DNA of 64,000 nt, from assembly GCF_024346875.1 (NCBI RefSeq), contig NZ_AP024871.1, positions 1,984,001-2,048,000 of the forward strand. The letters run 5' to 3'. Below are positions 20,840 through 31,340 of the stretch, in pieces. The notes beneath the pieces are model-generated. The model was not told where the DNA came from. It made no database searches and worked only from the letters and a program-made list of their open reading frames with translations. Source of the stretch: Vibrio gallicus. Its GTDB lineage: Bacteria; Pseudomonadota; Gammaproteobacteria; Enterobacterales; Vibrionaceae. Position numbers and translations under genes: made by a program. Numbering within the stretch: the stretch's first letter is position 1; every line of letters begins with the position of its first letter.

Positions 20840-22708
20840 TTACATTACCAGGCGACGAATATCGCTTAGGCATTGGTTTAAGAAGGTAATGAATCGTGCA
20901 CCTTCTGCACCATCGATAACACGGTGGTCATAAGACAGTGATAATGGAAGCATTAGGCGAGGAGTAAACTCACTGCCGTTCCATACTGGCTTCATCTCAG
21001 ACTTAGATACACCAAGGATACCCACTTCTGGTGCATTCACGATTGGCGTAAATGCTGTACCACCGATACCGCCTAGGCTTGAGATAGTGAAACAGCCACC
21101 TTGCATATCTGCAGCTGTTAGCTTACCAGAACGCGCCTTCTTAGAGATAGCCGCTAGTTCAGCAGATAGCTCATAGATGCCTTTCTTGTTTACGTCCTTA
21201 AATACAGGAACAACAAGACCATTTGGCGTATCTACTGCGATACCAACATTCACGTACTTCTTAAGAATAATGCTTTCATTATCTTCAGATAGTGACGAGT
21301 TGAATGAAGGGAACTCTTCAAGTGCTTTGGCTACAGCCTTCAGGATAAACACAAGTGGTGTGATCTTGATACCAGAGTCTTTCTTCACTTCAAATGCGTT
21401 TTGCTCTTTACGGAACTTCTCAAGCTCAGTGATATCTGCGTTATCCCACTGTGTCACGTGTGGGATCATTACCCAGTTACGGTGCAGGTTAGCGCCAGAG
21501 ATCTTCTTGATCTTAGACAGCTTCTGAACTTCAGTATCACCAAACTTGCTAAAGTCTACTTTTGGCCATGGTAGTAGGCCAAGTGCACTGCCATCACCTT
21601 TGCCAGATGCGCCGGCACCAGACTCTAGGCGCTTAAGGGCGTCTTTTACAAAGCTCTGAACATCTTCTTTTAGGATACGGTTCTTACGGCCTGTGCCTTT
21701 AACCTTAGAAAGGTTAACGCCAAACTCACGCGCAAGACGACGAACAACTGGAGATGCGTGTGCATATTCGTGGTTCTCTTGGAAGTCGCCTTTAGTTGCT
21801 GGTGCTTGAGCTGCTGCTGCCGGAGCAGGTGCTGCCGCTGGGGCCGCTACTGGTGCTTGCGCTACTGCGCCACCTGCTGTTTCAAATACCATGATTAGAG
21901 AGCCAGTGGTGACTGAATCGCCTTCAGCAATCTTGATTTCTTTAACCGTACCGGCAAATGGTGCTGGTACTTCCATAGAAGCCTTATCGCCTTCTACAGT
22001 AATCAGTGACTGCTCTTCTTCAACGCTATCACCAACAGAAACCATGATTTCAGTCACTTCGACTTCATCACCACCGATGTCAGGTACGTTTACTTCTTGT
22101 ACTGCTGATGCCGCGGCTGGAGCTGCAACAGGCGCTGCTGCTACTGGAGCAGGAGCTACTGCGCCTGACCCTGCCACCTCAAATACCATAACTAGAGAAC
22201 CAGTTGATACTGAGTCGCCAGAAGCGATCTTGATTTCTTTTACGGTACCTGCAAACGGTGCAGGAACTTCCATAGAAGCCTTGTCGCCTTCAACAGTTAG
22301 AAGAGATTGCTCTTCTTCTACTGTATCGCCAACAGCAACCATGATCTCAGTCACTTCAACTTCATCACCACCAATATCTGGCACATGAACTTCTTTTAGT
22401 TCAGAAGCGCCGCCCGCAGGAGCTGCTACTGGAGCCGCTTCAACTGCTGGAGCTACAGGTGCTGCAGTTGCAGCGCCCGCTTCTTCAAAAATCATGATTA
22501 AAGAACCCGTTGTTACTGAATCGCCTTCAGCTACTTTGATCTCTTTAACGATACCCGCTTGAGACGCAGGTACTTCCATTGAAGCTTTATCGCCTTCAAC
22601 AGTGATCAGTGACTGCTCTTCTTCAACCTTGTCGCCAACGTTAACCAGAATCTCAGTGACTTCAACCTCATCAGCACCGATATCAGGTACATTAATTTCG
22701 ATTGTCAT
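20840..22708 (-). CDS. aceF: Pyruvate dehydrogenase complex dihydrolipoyl acetyltransferase (E2)
   Basis: Core of the pyruvate dehydrogenase complex. There are three tandem lipoyl domains, each with the [11 protein letters not shown] lipoylation motif (Lys41, Lys143 and Lys242), joined by Ala/Pro-rich linkers. A peripheral subunit-binding domain ([15 protein letters not shown]) and a catalytic CAT domain ending in [15 protein letters not shown] with the active-site His and Asp follow. The length of 622 aa is typical for a three-lipoyl E2. It follows aceE by 12 nt. The lipoyl repeats are nearly identical at the protein level and very similar at the DNA level. Confidence 0.97.
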   Translation of the reverse strand: MTIEINVPDIGADEVEVTEILVNVGDKVEEEQSLITVEGDKASMEVPASQAGIVKEIKVAEGDSVTTGSLIMIFEEAGAATAAPVAPAVEAAPVAAPAGGASELKEVHVPDIGGDEVEVTEIMVAVGDTVEEEQSLLTVEGDKASMEVPAPFAGTVKEIKIASGDSVSTGSLVMVFEVAGSGAVAPAPVAAAPVAAPAAASAVQEVNVPDIGGDEVEVTEIMVSVGDSVEEEQSLITVEGDKASMEVPAPFAGTVKEIKIAEGDSVTTGSLIMVFETAGGAVAQAPVAAPAAAPAPAAAAQAPATKGDFQENHEYAHASPVVRRLAREFGVNLSKVKGTGRKNRILKEDVQSFVKDALKRLESGAGASGKGDGSALGLLPWPKVDFSKFGDTEVQKLSKIKKISGANLHRNWVMIPHVTQWDNADITELEKFRKEQNAFEVKKDSGIKITPLVFILKAVAKALEEFPSFNSSLSEDNESIILKKYVNVGIAVDTPNGLVVPVFKDVNKKGIYELSAELAAISKKARSGKLTAADMQGGCFTISSLGGIGGTAFTPIVNAPEVGILGVSKSEMKPVWNGSEFTPRLMLPLSLSYDHRVIDGAEGARFITFLNQCLSDIRRLVM

Positions 22709-22720
22709 TTTATCTCTACC

Positions 22721-25384
22721 TTATGCGTGTTGCGGGTTAGTTTTTTCAGTATCGATATTGAATTTCACAATAGCGTCAGCCACTACAGACTTCTCAATAT
22801 CACCACGTTTAGCCAATTCGGTTAGCGCAGCTACTACAACATAGCCAGCATTTACTTCGAAGTGACGACGTAGGTTTTCACGGCTATCTGAACGACCGAA
22901 GCCATCAGTACCAAGAACCTTGTAAGACTCAGAAGGCATGTAAGCACGTACTTGCTCAGCGTAGTTCTTCATGTAGTCAGTGACTGCGATTGCAGGCTCG
23001 CTACCAAGAACCGTTGTGATGTACGGTACTTTCTCTTCCGCTTGTGGGTGAAGCATGTTGTCACGCTCTACCGCTTGACCGTCACGAGTTAGCTCGTTAA
23101 ACGATGTTACAGAGAAGATGTCAGAGGCTACGCCGTACTCTTCGCTTAGGATCTGAGCGGCTTTACGCGCTTCGTTCATGATAGTACCAGAGCTCATTAG
23201 CTGAACTTTAGACTTGTCACCTGCGTAAGACTCAAGCTTGTAGATACCTTTACGGATGCCTTCTTCAGCGCCTTCTGGCATTGCTGGCATTGCGTAGTTC
23301 TCGTTCATTACTGTTAGGTAGTAGTAAACGTTCTCTTGCTCAGGACCGTACATGCGACGGATACCGTCTTGCATGATTACCGCTAGCTCGTAAGCAAACG
23401 TTGGGTCGTAAGAGATACAGTTAGGTACAGTGTTCGCCATGATGTGCGAGTGACCATCTTCGTGCTGTAGACCTTCACCGTTTAGCGTTGTACGACCTGC
23501 TGTAGCACCTAGTAGGAAGCCACGAGCTTGTTGGTCACCTGCTAGCCATGCCATGTCGCCAATACGTTGGAAACCAAACATTGAGTAGTAAATGTAGAAC
23601 GGGATCATTGGTAGATCGTTGGTGCTGTATGATGTTGCAGCAGCAACCCAAGACGCCATTGAACCTAGTTCGTTGATACCTTCTTGAAGAACCTGACCAG
23701 AAGTCGCTTCTTTGTAGTAAGAAACAATGCCTTTATCTTCAGGCGTGTAGTCTTGACCGTGCGGGTTGTAGATACCGATTTGACGGAATAGACCTTCCAT
23801 ACCAAAGGTACGTGCTTCGTCACAGATGATAGGAACGATGTTCTTACCAACGCTCTTGTTCTTCAACAAGATGTTCAGTGTACGAACGTAAGCCATAGTG
23901 GTAGAGATTTCACGCTTCTGAGCACCCAGTAGAGGAGCGAACTCTTCTAGTTCTGGTACTTGGAATTCTTGAGTGAACTTAGGCAGACGCGCTGGAGTGT
24001 AACCGTGTAGAGCGTTACGACGAGCGTGCATGTATTCGTATTCAGGCGTGCCAGCTTCAAGCTTCAGGTAAGGAAGTTCAGCTAGTTTGTCATCGGAAAG
24101 AATGTCTTCTAGGCCTAGACGGTCACGCAGGTGTTGAACATGAGTCATGTCCATTTTCTTCACGCCGTGTGCAATGTTCTTGCCTTCTGCTGCATCACCC
24201 ATGCCGTAACCTTTAACGGTTTTAGCTAGGATTACAGTTGGCTTGCCGCCAGTTTCTTTCGCATTGTTGAATGCTGCGAATAGCTTAGATGAATCATGAC
24301 CACCACGCTTAAGAGCGAAGATTTCGTCATCAGTCATATCGGCAACAAGTGCTGCAGTCTCAGGGTATTTACCAAAGAAGTGCTCACGTACGTACGCGCC
24401 ATCTTTAGATTTAAATGTTTGGTAGTCACCATCGATAGTTTCGTTCATTAGCTGAAGAAGCTTACCTGTGGTGTCTTTTGCAAGTAGTGAATCCCAGTTG
24501 CTACCCCAGATAACTTTAACAACGTTCCAACCAGCGCCTTTAAATAGGCCTTCTAGTTCTTGGATGATGCTGCCGTTACCCATTACAGGGCCATCTAGAC
24601 GCTGTAGGTTACAGTTGATTAGGAAACATAGGTTGTCCAGTTTTTCACGAGCAGCAAAAGAGATTGCGCCGCGTGATTCTGGCTCATCCATCTCGCCATC
24701 ACCTAGGAATGCGTAAACGCGCTGAGCTGAAGTATCTTTTAGACCACGGCCTGCAAGGTACTTCAAAAAGCGAGCTTGGTAGATAGCAGAGATCGGGCCT
24801 AGACCCATAGATACGGTTGGGAACTGCCAGAATTCAGGCATCAACTTAGGGTGTGGGTAAGAAGGGATACCCTTGCCATCAACTTCTTGACGGAAGTTGT
24901 CTAGCTGCTCTTCAGTTAAACGACCCTCAACGAATGCACGAGAGTAGATACCTGGAGAGATATGACCTTGGTAGTAAACCAAATCGCCACCGTCCGTCGC
25001 ATTTGGAGCGCGGAAGAAGTGGTTAAAGCAAACTTCATAGAATGCAGCTGCTGACTGATAAGAAGCCATGTGACCACCAAGGTCTAGGTCTTTCTTAGAC
25101 GCACGCAATACAATCATGATTGCGTTCCAGCGGATGATTGAGCGAATACGACGCTCAAGCGTTACATCACCAGGATAAGCTGGTTCTTGGTTTGCCGGAA
25201 TGGTGTTGATATAGTTGGTGTTAACGCCAGTAGGCATATCGACACCATCTAAACGCGCTTTATCTAGAACTTGTTCTAGTAAATATTGTGCGCGCTCTAC
25301 GCCCTCTTCACGTACTACAGACTCAAGGGCTTCCAACCAATCTTGAGTTTCAAGTGCATCAACGTCATGCTTCATGTCAGACAT
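22721..25384 (-). CDS. aceE: Pyruvate dehydrogenase E1 component (homodimeric)
   Basis: Thiamine-diphosphate enzyme that decarboxylates pyruvate and acetylates the E2 lipoyl groups. The 887-aa length is that of homodimeric E1. The ThDP motif begins GDGEMDEPESRGAI and runs on through the NCNLQRLDGPV segment. It lies 45 nt downstream of pdhR, without an obvious terminator, in the pdhR-aceE-aceF operon. Confidence 0.98.
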   Translation of the reverse strand: MSDMKHDVDALETQDWLEALESVVREEGVERAQYLLEQVLDKARLDGVDMPTGVNTNYINTIPANQEPAYPGDVTLERRIRSIIRWNAIMIVLRASKKDLDLGGHMASYQSAAAFYEVCFNHFFRAPNATDGGDLVYYQGHISPGIYSRAFVEGRLTEEQLDNFRQEVDGKGIPSYPHPKLMPEFWQFPTVSMGLGPISAIYQARFLKYLAGRGLKDTSAQRVYAFLGDGEMDEPESRGAISFAAREKLDNLCFLINCNLQRLDGPVMGNGSIIQELEGLFKGAGWNVVKVIWGSNWDSLLAKDTTGKLLQLMNETIDGDYQTFKSKDGAYVREHFFGKYPETAALVADMTDDEIFALKRGGHDSSKLFAAFNNAKETGGKPTVILAKTVKGYGMGDAAEGKNIAHGVKKMDMTHVQHLRDRLGLEDILSDDKLAELPYLKLEAGTPEYEYMHARRNALHGYTPARLPKFTQEFQVPELEEFAPLLGAQKREISTTMAYVRTLNILLKNKSVGKNIVPIICDEARTFGMEGLFRQIGIYNPHGQDYTPEDKGIVSYYKEATSGQVLQEGINELGSMASWVAAATSYSTNDLPMIPFYIYYSMFGFQRIGDMAWLAGDQQARGFLLGATAGRTTLNGEGLQHEDGHSHIMANTVPNCISYDPTFAYELAVIMQDGIRRMYGPEQENVYYYLTVMNENYAMPAMPEGAEEGIRKGIYKLESYAGDKSKVQLMSSGTIMNEARKAAQILSEEYGVASDIFSVTSFNELTRDGQAVERDNMLHPQAEEKVPYITTVLGSEPAIAVTDYMKNYAEQVRAYMPSESYKVLGTDGFGRSDSRENLRRHFEVNAGYVVVAALTELAKRGDIEKSVVADAIVKFNIDTEKTNPQHA

Positions 25385-25429
25385 GGATAACTATCCTTTT
25401 ATATTAAGTTAGGTCCACTAAGCGCAAGC

Positions 25430-26203
25430 TTACTGATTGTTTTGTTGAATTCGACGCAGTGAGCGGGCTCTTCGCCCTTGTTCCTGAGTCAGATCCGACA
25501 GAGTTTCATCGATAAATGCCAAGTGTGTATGCGACATCTCGCTCGCCTTTTCAGGCTCACCAGAAATGATCGCTTGAACTATCATGGCTCGGTGTTCATT
25601 GAGCTTTTGCATTGCGTCTTCACGCTCAGCTAATAGCTTCAAATTTTGTAATACATTTTTCTCCAACAATGGAGATAAGCTTTTTACAATGTGCAGCAAC
25701 ACCACGTTATGGGATGCTTCAGCAATAGCCATTAAAAAGCCCATAATAGCGCTTGCTTCATCATTCAGATCTTCAGATTTGAGAGAGGTATTCATTGCCT
25801 GATGGCATTGAGATATTCGCTTAAAATCTTCTTTGGTTCCGCGCAACGCGGCAAAATACGCAGAGATACCTTCTAGCGCATGCCGCGTTTCTAGTAAGTC
25901 TCGTTGAGTATCAGCACGACTTGATAACAGATTTAAAAGTGGATCTGACAAATTAGAAGACAACTGTTCATTAACAAAGGTTCCCCCGCCTTGACGACGA
26001 GTTAGCAACCCCTTGGCTTCTAATCTTTGAATAGCTTCGCGCACAGATGGTCTAGAAACATCAAATTGCTTTGCCAACTCTCTTTCTGGTGGAAGCTGTT
26101 GCCCTGGAGAGAGGATTCCATCCAAGATTAGGCTTTCCAATTCTTTCTGAATTACATCAGAAAGCTTAGGTTGGCGAATACTTTTAAAAGCAACTTTTGG
26201 CAT
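25430..26203 (-). CDS. pdhR: Pyruvate dehydrogenase operon repressor PdhR (GntR/FadR family)
   Basis: Pyruvate-responsive repressor. The N-terminal winged helix has PPERELAKQFDVSRPSVREA and RLEAKGLLTRRQGGGTFV, and a FadR-type C-terminal ligand domain follows (257 aa in all). A near-perfect PdhR box lies 28 nt upstream of its ATG, so it should repress its own operon and be relieved by pyruvate. Confidence 0.96.
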   Translation of the reverse strand: MPKVAFKSIRQPKLSDVIQKELESLILDGILSPGQQLPPERELAKQFDVSRPSVREAIQRLEAKGLLTRRQGGGTFVNEQLSSNLSDPLLNLLSSRADTQRDLLETRHALEGISAYFAALRGTKEDFKRISQCHQAMNTSLKSEDLNDEASAIMGFLMAIAEASHNVVLLHIVKSLSPLLEKNVLQNLKLLAEREDAMQKLNEHRAMIVQAIISGEPEKASEMSHTHLAFIDETLSDLTQEQGRRARSLRRIQQNNQ

Positions 26204-26231
26204 TTAGGTGTCTGCGTCCTGCACAATTGTT

Positions 26232-26248
26232 AATTGGTAATACCAATT
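26232..26248. promoter_or_regulatory. PdhR operator upstream of pdhR
   Basis: AATTGGTAATACCAATT is a perfect 7-bp inverted repeat with a 3-bp centre, matching the known PdhR box ATTGGTnnnACCAAT. It lies 28 nt upstream of the pdhR start. Confidence 0.92.
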
Positions 26249-26462
26249 ACTTGATTTGGCGCAAAATTAACACATAGATTTAACCACTGTCCAGAAAAAT
26301 TGATTTAAATCATAAAACAGAGATCACAATAACAAGAATTCAATCAAAACAAGGGGTTTTGTAACTAAATGGTTGCAGTTAGATTTAATTACACCCTTAC
26401 ACTCTTGTATGACAAATAGTGCATAACCCCATATTCACCGCTGATTTTATTTGTACGATGAA

Positions 26463-26999
26463 TTAATTTAACATTTTATTAAATTTCACCCAATCAAAGC
26501 AAAGACCAGGATCGGACTTTCTATAGGGTGCAATAAATTGATGTCCAGTAATGCGTTGTGAAGTGATAAGAGGATAGGTTTGAGTGATAAATTGAGTTAA
26601 TGTCGCCAGCGCAGCATATTGAGCTTCGGTGTAAGCAATAAAATCCGTTCCTTCGAGCTCAATCCCAATCGAGTAATCATTACATTTCTCTCTACCGGCA
26701 AAGGAGGAAACTCCGGCATGCCATGCACGTCGATTGAAAGGAACAAATTGGATAATCTGACCACTACGTGTAATCAAGCAATGTGCAGACACCCTCATAC
26801 TTGCAACCAGTGCCAAGTAAGGGTGGCCTGCGCCATCTAATTTACCTAGAAAAAAGTCTTCTATATATCCATTCTCAAACTGCGCAGGGGGAAGGGAAAT
26901 ATTGTGTAACACCAGCAACGAGATCTCATCTGCTGGTTCTCTATCATCATAGTGTGGTGAAACCACAATTTTTGCGCTTGGGTACCATATATCGTCCAT
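26463..26999 (-). CDS. ampD: 1,6-anhydro-N-acetylmuramoyl-L-alanine amidase AmpD
   Basis: Cytoplasmic zinc amidase that cleaves anhydro-muropeptides during cell-wall recycling and so limits AmpR activation of beta-lactamase. The zinc ligands are His in LLVLHNISLPP, His in TGHQFIAPYRKSDPG, and Asp in SDPGLC; the glutamate in IGIELEGTDF is also conserved. At 178 aa it is full length. It is divergent from nadC, the usual arrangement. No ampR or ampC is in the window. Confidence 0.96.
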   Translation of the reverse strand: MDDIWYPSAKIVVSPHYDDREPADEISLLVLHNISLPPAQFENGYIEDFFLGKLDGAGHPYLALVASMRVSAHCLITRSGQIIQFVPFNRRAWHAGVSSFAGREKCNDYSIGIELEGTDFIAYTEAQYAALATLTQFITQTYPLITSQRITGHQFIAPYRKSDPGLCFDWVKFNKMLN

Positions 27000-27014
27000 G
27001 ACAGGCCTACTTAG

Positions 27015-27986
<972 letters not shown>

Positions 27987-28012
27987 TACCGGTTAGCCGC
28001 ACTTCATATATC

Positions 28013-28050
28013 AATCAGGCCAGCTAAATAGCTGGCCTGATTCTATTTTA
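28013..28050 (+). terminator. Rho-independent terminator after nadC
   Basis: A 13-bp perfect stem AATCAGGCCAGCT / AGCTGGCCTGATT with an AAAT loop, then CTATTTTA. It isolates nadC from the pil genes. Confidence 0.88.
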
Positions 28051-28073
28051 GAGCGAGCAAATGCATGACTGAT

Positions 28074-28089
28074 TGTGCATTGCCTCGCA
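28074..28089 (+). promoter_or_regulatory. Candidate CRP-S-type site upstream of pilA
   Basis: TGTGC-N6-TCGCA resembles the TGCGA-N6-TCGCA sites through which CRP and TfoX activate competence pilus genes in Vibrio and Haemophilus. The right half is exact and the left half differs at two positions. It lies about 129 nt upstream of the pilA ATG. This is inference only. Confidence 0.35.
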
Positions 28090-28217
28090 TTTAATAGTCC
28101 CTTTCATACAACATTAGCATTGATTGTTTGAGCTTGTTGCAAGAGTGATGGCGTGTTTTTGGTCACGCAGATTTCTCCAATCTAGGGTTAGATTACCCTT
28201 TCTTAGCGAGAACAAAC

Positions 28218-28622
28218 ATGCGTAAACATACCCGAGGATTTACCCTTATTGAGCTAATGATAGTTGTGGCTATTATTGGTATTTTATCTGCTGTTAGTGT
28301 CCCTATGTACCAAGACTACATAAAGAAATCAGAGCTTGCGACTGGTACCGCAACCCTGCGAGGATTACTAACTAAAGCCGAGTTATACCTGCTCGATACC
28401 GGTAGCTTTCCTGCAACTCTAGATGAAATTAATACCACCTCCGCCGCCGGTGGTACACTTGGTACCTTATCCATACAAGGCTCAAATCAGTTGCAGTTCG
28501 CATTTGATGCCAATAACAGTGCACTGGCAAACAGTAGTGTGTCTTTTATCAGAGACAGTGTTACAGGATGGAGCTGTAGTGTCAGTGGTGCGGTTGATGT
28601 TACCCGCCCCAAGGGTTGTTAA
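28218..28622 (+). CDS. pilA: Type IV major pilin PilA
   Basis: A type IVa prepilin of 134 aa: a seven-residue leader ending in Gly, then FTLIELMIVVAIIGIL, with the Glu5 of the mature protein needed for assembly. PilD (encoded three genes downstream) should cleave before the Phe. A C-terminal disulfide loop is suggested by cysteines in WSCSV and at the last residue. The mature protein of about 127 aa is short but normal for Vibrio PilA. The stop overlaps the pilB start. Pilin sequence varies greatly between strains, so this allele is likely strain-specific. Confidence 0.93.
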   Translation: MRKHTRGFTLIELMIVVAIIGILSAVSVPMYQDYIKKSELATGTATLRGLLTKAELYLLDTGSFPATLDEINTTSAAGGTLGTLSIQGSNQLQFAFDANNSALANSSVSFIRDSVTGWSCSVSGAVDVTRPKGC

Positions 28623-30085
28623 TGAGGCTCTACTTAGAGGCGATGAGACAAGCTGAACTTATCAGTTTGTCTCTGTATCACAAAGTAATTAACCAACAAA
28701 TGAATCTAAGGGATCTTCTTAGCTATATTGAGACATATCAAACGGTTGATCAGCAACAGATAGCTCAACTTTTGGCTCAGGTTTCAAAGCTTAATTTGAT
28801 TGAGTGCGTGAACAGCAGCGGTGATGAAATTGAAGCCTTGGACAAACAGTTTTCAGTTCACTATGACAGTCTGCTTCCAATTGAATTCTCCCACAACCAG
28901 TTGCATCTGGTCAGCTATGACCCCGATGCGTCGCAGCTATGCCGTGAACTGGAATTCATGCATAAAATTGAAACCAAACTTAGCTTAGTTTCATGGCCAT
29001 ATTTTGCTGATTTAAATAGCCCTTCTTCAAACTCCGATAGTGAATTACTTGAACAAATGCTCACCCAAGCCTACCAACAGCAGGCATCAGATATACATAT
29101 TCAGCCTCAATTAAATAGCGTTTGGATTCGGTTTCGTTGTGATGGGCAGTTACAACATTGGCGATCATTGGCATCAACCAAGGCGCTCCCTTTAATTAGC
29201 CGTATTAAAATACTGGCTAATCTCGATATTACAGAACGTAGACTCCCACAAGATGGCCGCTTAAGCTTTGACATAACTGGGAAAAATATCGATTTTAGAA
29301 TTTCCACCTTACCCAGTTGTCATGGAGAAAAAGTAGTACTGAGATTAAGAGCTGACCCCATAATTCCTAATCTAGACGCGCTAGGTATGCACTGTTATCA
29401 GCTTGCTCACCTCAAACAGCAACTCACCAAGCCGAATGGATTAATATTGGTCACAGGTCCCACCGGCAGCGGCAAAAGCCTTACCTTGTATTCCATGTTG
29501 CAATCATTGCACGACCCGAGGCTCAGTATCTGCACCATTGAAGACCCTATAGAGATCCAAGTAGAAGAGTACAATCAGATTCAGATAGACCCGAGTTTAC
29601 ACTTTGGGTTTGCTACTGCCTTACGAGCCTTATTGCGCCAAGATCCCGATATCATTATGTTAGGCGAGATTCGTGACTCTGAATCGGCTCAGATTGCCAT
29701 TCATGCTGCGCAAACGGGGCATCTTGTCTTTTCTACCCTGCATACGAATAATGCTCAAGAATCACTTTTACGTTTAGCCAATCTAGGGGTTTCTGATTTA
29801 GATATCACTAGCACAGTTAAATTAGTGGTGGCACAGCGCCTTATAAGAACCCTATGTAAACACTGCAATACTTCCTGCCATCACTGCCATGAAGGCTACA
29901 AAGGTAGAATGGGGATCTTTGAGCTTTTATCTATTGATCAACAATCTGACATCAATCATCAACCTAGCGGTAATCTCATTCAAGGTATAAGCCTGAGAAA
30001 GGCAGCCCAATACTGCCTTGACCAAAGGCTAACTGATCAGGCTGAAATCAAACGCGTATTAGGCAGTGAGTCATCCAATGCTTAA
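28622..30085 (+). CDS. pilB: Type IV pilus assembly ATPase PilB
   Basis: Extension motor that powers pilus polymerisation at the inner membrane. Walker A is GPTGSGKS near residue 279, Walker B/Asp box GEIRDSESAQIAI, and His box TGHLVFSTLHTNN. At 487 aa it is shorter than the usual ~560, through a reduced N-terminal domain and an unusually small metal-binding insert: CKHCNTSCHHC near residues 411-421, where PilB proteins normally have some 30-45 residues between the two CxxC pairs. I start at ATG 28622, overlapping the pilA stop by one base. A TTG two codons earlier is also in frame. Confidence 0.92.
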   Translation: MRLYLEAMRQAELISLSLYHKVINQQMNLRDLLSYIETYQTVDQQQIAQLLAQVSKLNLIECVNSSGDEIEALDKQFSVHYDSLLPIEFSHNQLHLVSYDPDASQLCRELEFMHKIETKLSLVSWPYFADLNSPSSNSDSELLEQMLTQAYQQQASDIHIQPQLNSVWIRFRCDGQLQHWRSLASTKALPLISRIKILANLDITERRLPQDGRLSFDITGKNIDFRISTLPSCHGEKVVLRLRADPIIPNLDALGMHCYQLAHLKQQLTKPNGLILVTGPTGSGKSLTLYSMLQSLHDPRLSICTIEDPIEIQVEEYNQIQIDPSLHFGFATALRALLRQDPDIIMLGEIRDSESAQIAIHAAQTGHLVFSTLHTNNAQESLLRLANLGVSDLDITSTVKLVVAQRLIRTLCKHCNTSCHHCHEGYKGRMGIFELLSIDQQSDINHQPSGNLIQGISLRKAAQYCLDQRLTDQAEIKRVLGSESSNA

Positions 30086-31292
30086 GCTGTATTGTTTCCA
30101 CTGGATAGGGGTAACGGATACTAAACAGTCGATTACAGGCCACAGCTATGCCTATTCATATCGCCAATTGGAGAGCATGTTAGCGCAACAACAGATACGG
30201 CCAGATAAGGTAATTCAAAGCCAGGTATCCATGAGTTATCGATTTCGATTTACATTTAACAATCAACAGCTTGATGCGCTAACCCTGCAATTTATTACCC
30301 TATTAGAAGCTGGATTCCCTATCATTCAAGCTATTAGGCAGCTTAGAGATCGCCAGCGTGACAAAAGATTCGAACTGTATGTTTTTCTGGATCAGATATT
30401 GAGTGATATAAGCCAAGGAGAGTCTTTACACAGCAGTTTAAGCAAACACCATTATTTTGATACTGCTTATTTGCAATTTGTCGCAGCTGGTGAAAGCAAT
30501 GGTCGACTCGTTGAGTCTTTACAGTGGGCATTACATCAACGTGAAAAAAAGGCCGCCATACACAAAAAAATTCGAGCAGCCTGCCTGTATCCAAGCATGG
30601 TTGTTGTGGTTGCTTTATTGGTGATGATACTAATGCTGATGGTAGTGATTCCTCAATTTGAAAATCTATTTCTAAGTTTTGGCTCTGAGCTTCCACCCCT
30701 TACTCAAGCCACATTAGACCTTTCAATATGGCTACAAAGCTATGGAGTAAGCCTGTTTATCTCTTTTTCCACTGTATCAGTCGTAATCTATAAGGCGTTG
30801 CAAAAAAATCACGTACTCACTCGTCCGCTCCACAAATGGATTTTATTGTGTCCAATTTTAGGAAAAGCGATTCAAAGTGGAGAATGGGCTCGCTTTAGCC
30901 TAGTTCTTTCATCCAGTATTCAATCTGGAACGCCAATACTGCATGCATGGCAACAGGCCAGCTCAATGGTAAATAACCACTATCTGAAGCAGTTTTTAAT
31001 CAATGCCAAGCGCTCTATAGAGAGTGGTAACACCCTGCATCAGTCGATCATCAACATTCCTACGCTTCCCGATAGCCTTGGCATGCTAGTCGCGATTGGT
31101 GAATCGAGTGGTAAGCTCCCTGATCTACTGCAGCGCGCTGCCACCAATCTAGAGCAGCAGCTTGTTGAGCTGACAGACAATATTAATAAGCTGATTGAAC
31201 CTATTACTATTCTACTACTGGGCGTTATTGTAGGGACATTAGTGCTATCTATTTATCTGCCAATATTCAGCTTGATGAATAGCTTCAACTAG
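30078..31292 (+). CDS. pilC: Type IV pilus inner-membrane platform protein PilC
   Basis: GspF/PilC family of 404 aa with two repeated cytoplasmic domains (FITLLEAGFPIIQAIRQL and LSSSIQSGTPILHAW) and three membrane helices (about residues 173-195, 220-240 and 370-395). It forms the platform that couples the PilB motor to pilin. ATG 30078 overlaps pilB by 8 nt. A GTG four codons earlier is in frame but adds nothing recognisable. The N-terminal region before the first repeat is short. Confidence 0.93.
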   Translation: MLKLYCFHWIGVTDTKQSITGHSYAYSYRQLESMLAQQQIRPDKVIQSQVSMSYRFRFTFNNQQLDALTLQFITLLEAGFPIIQAIRQLRDRQRDKRFELYVFLDQILSDISQGESLHSSLSKHHYFDTAYLQFVAAGESNGRLVESLQWALHQREKKAAIHKKIRAACLYPSMVVVVALLVMILMLMVVIPQFENLFLSFGSELPPLTQATLDLSIWLQSYGVSLFISFSTVSVVIYKALQKNHVLTRPLHKWILLCPILGKAIQSGEWARFSLVLSSSIQSGTPILHAWQQASSMVNNHYLKQFLINAKRSIESGNTLHQSIINIPTLPDSLGMLVAIGESSGKLPDLLQRAATNLEQQLVELTDNINKLIEPITILLLGVIVGTLVLSIYLPIFSLMNSFN

Positions 31293-31340
31293 AAGATTAA
31301 TATAAAATAATTCTCAGAATTTCATGCATATGGGCGATTC

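Noticed and set aside
21891..22388. 165-residue plus-strand ORF inside aceF
   Set aside because: It is an antisense shadow of the repeated lipoyl domains, with low-complexity Ser/Thr/Ala sequence and no ribosome-binding site.
28150..28166. Sigma-54 promoter before pilA (TGGCGTG-N-TTGG)
   Set aside because: The -12 element lacks the GC at the required spacing from the -24 GG.
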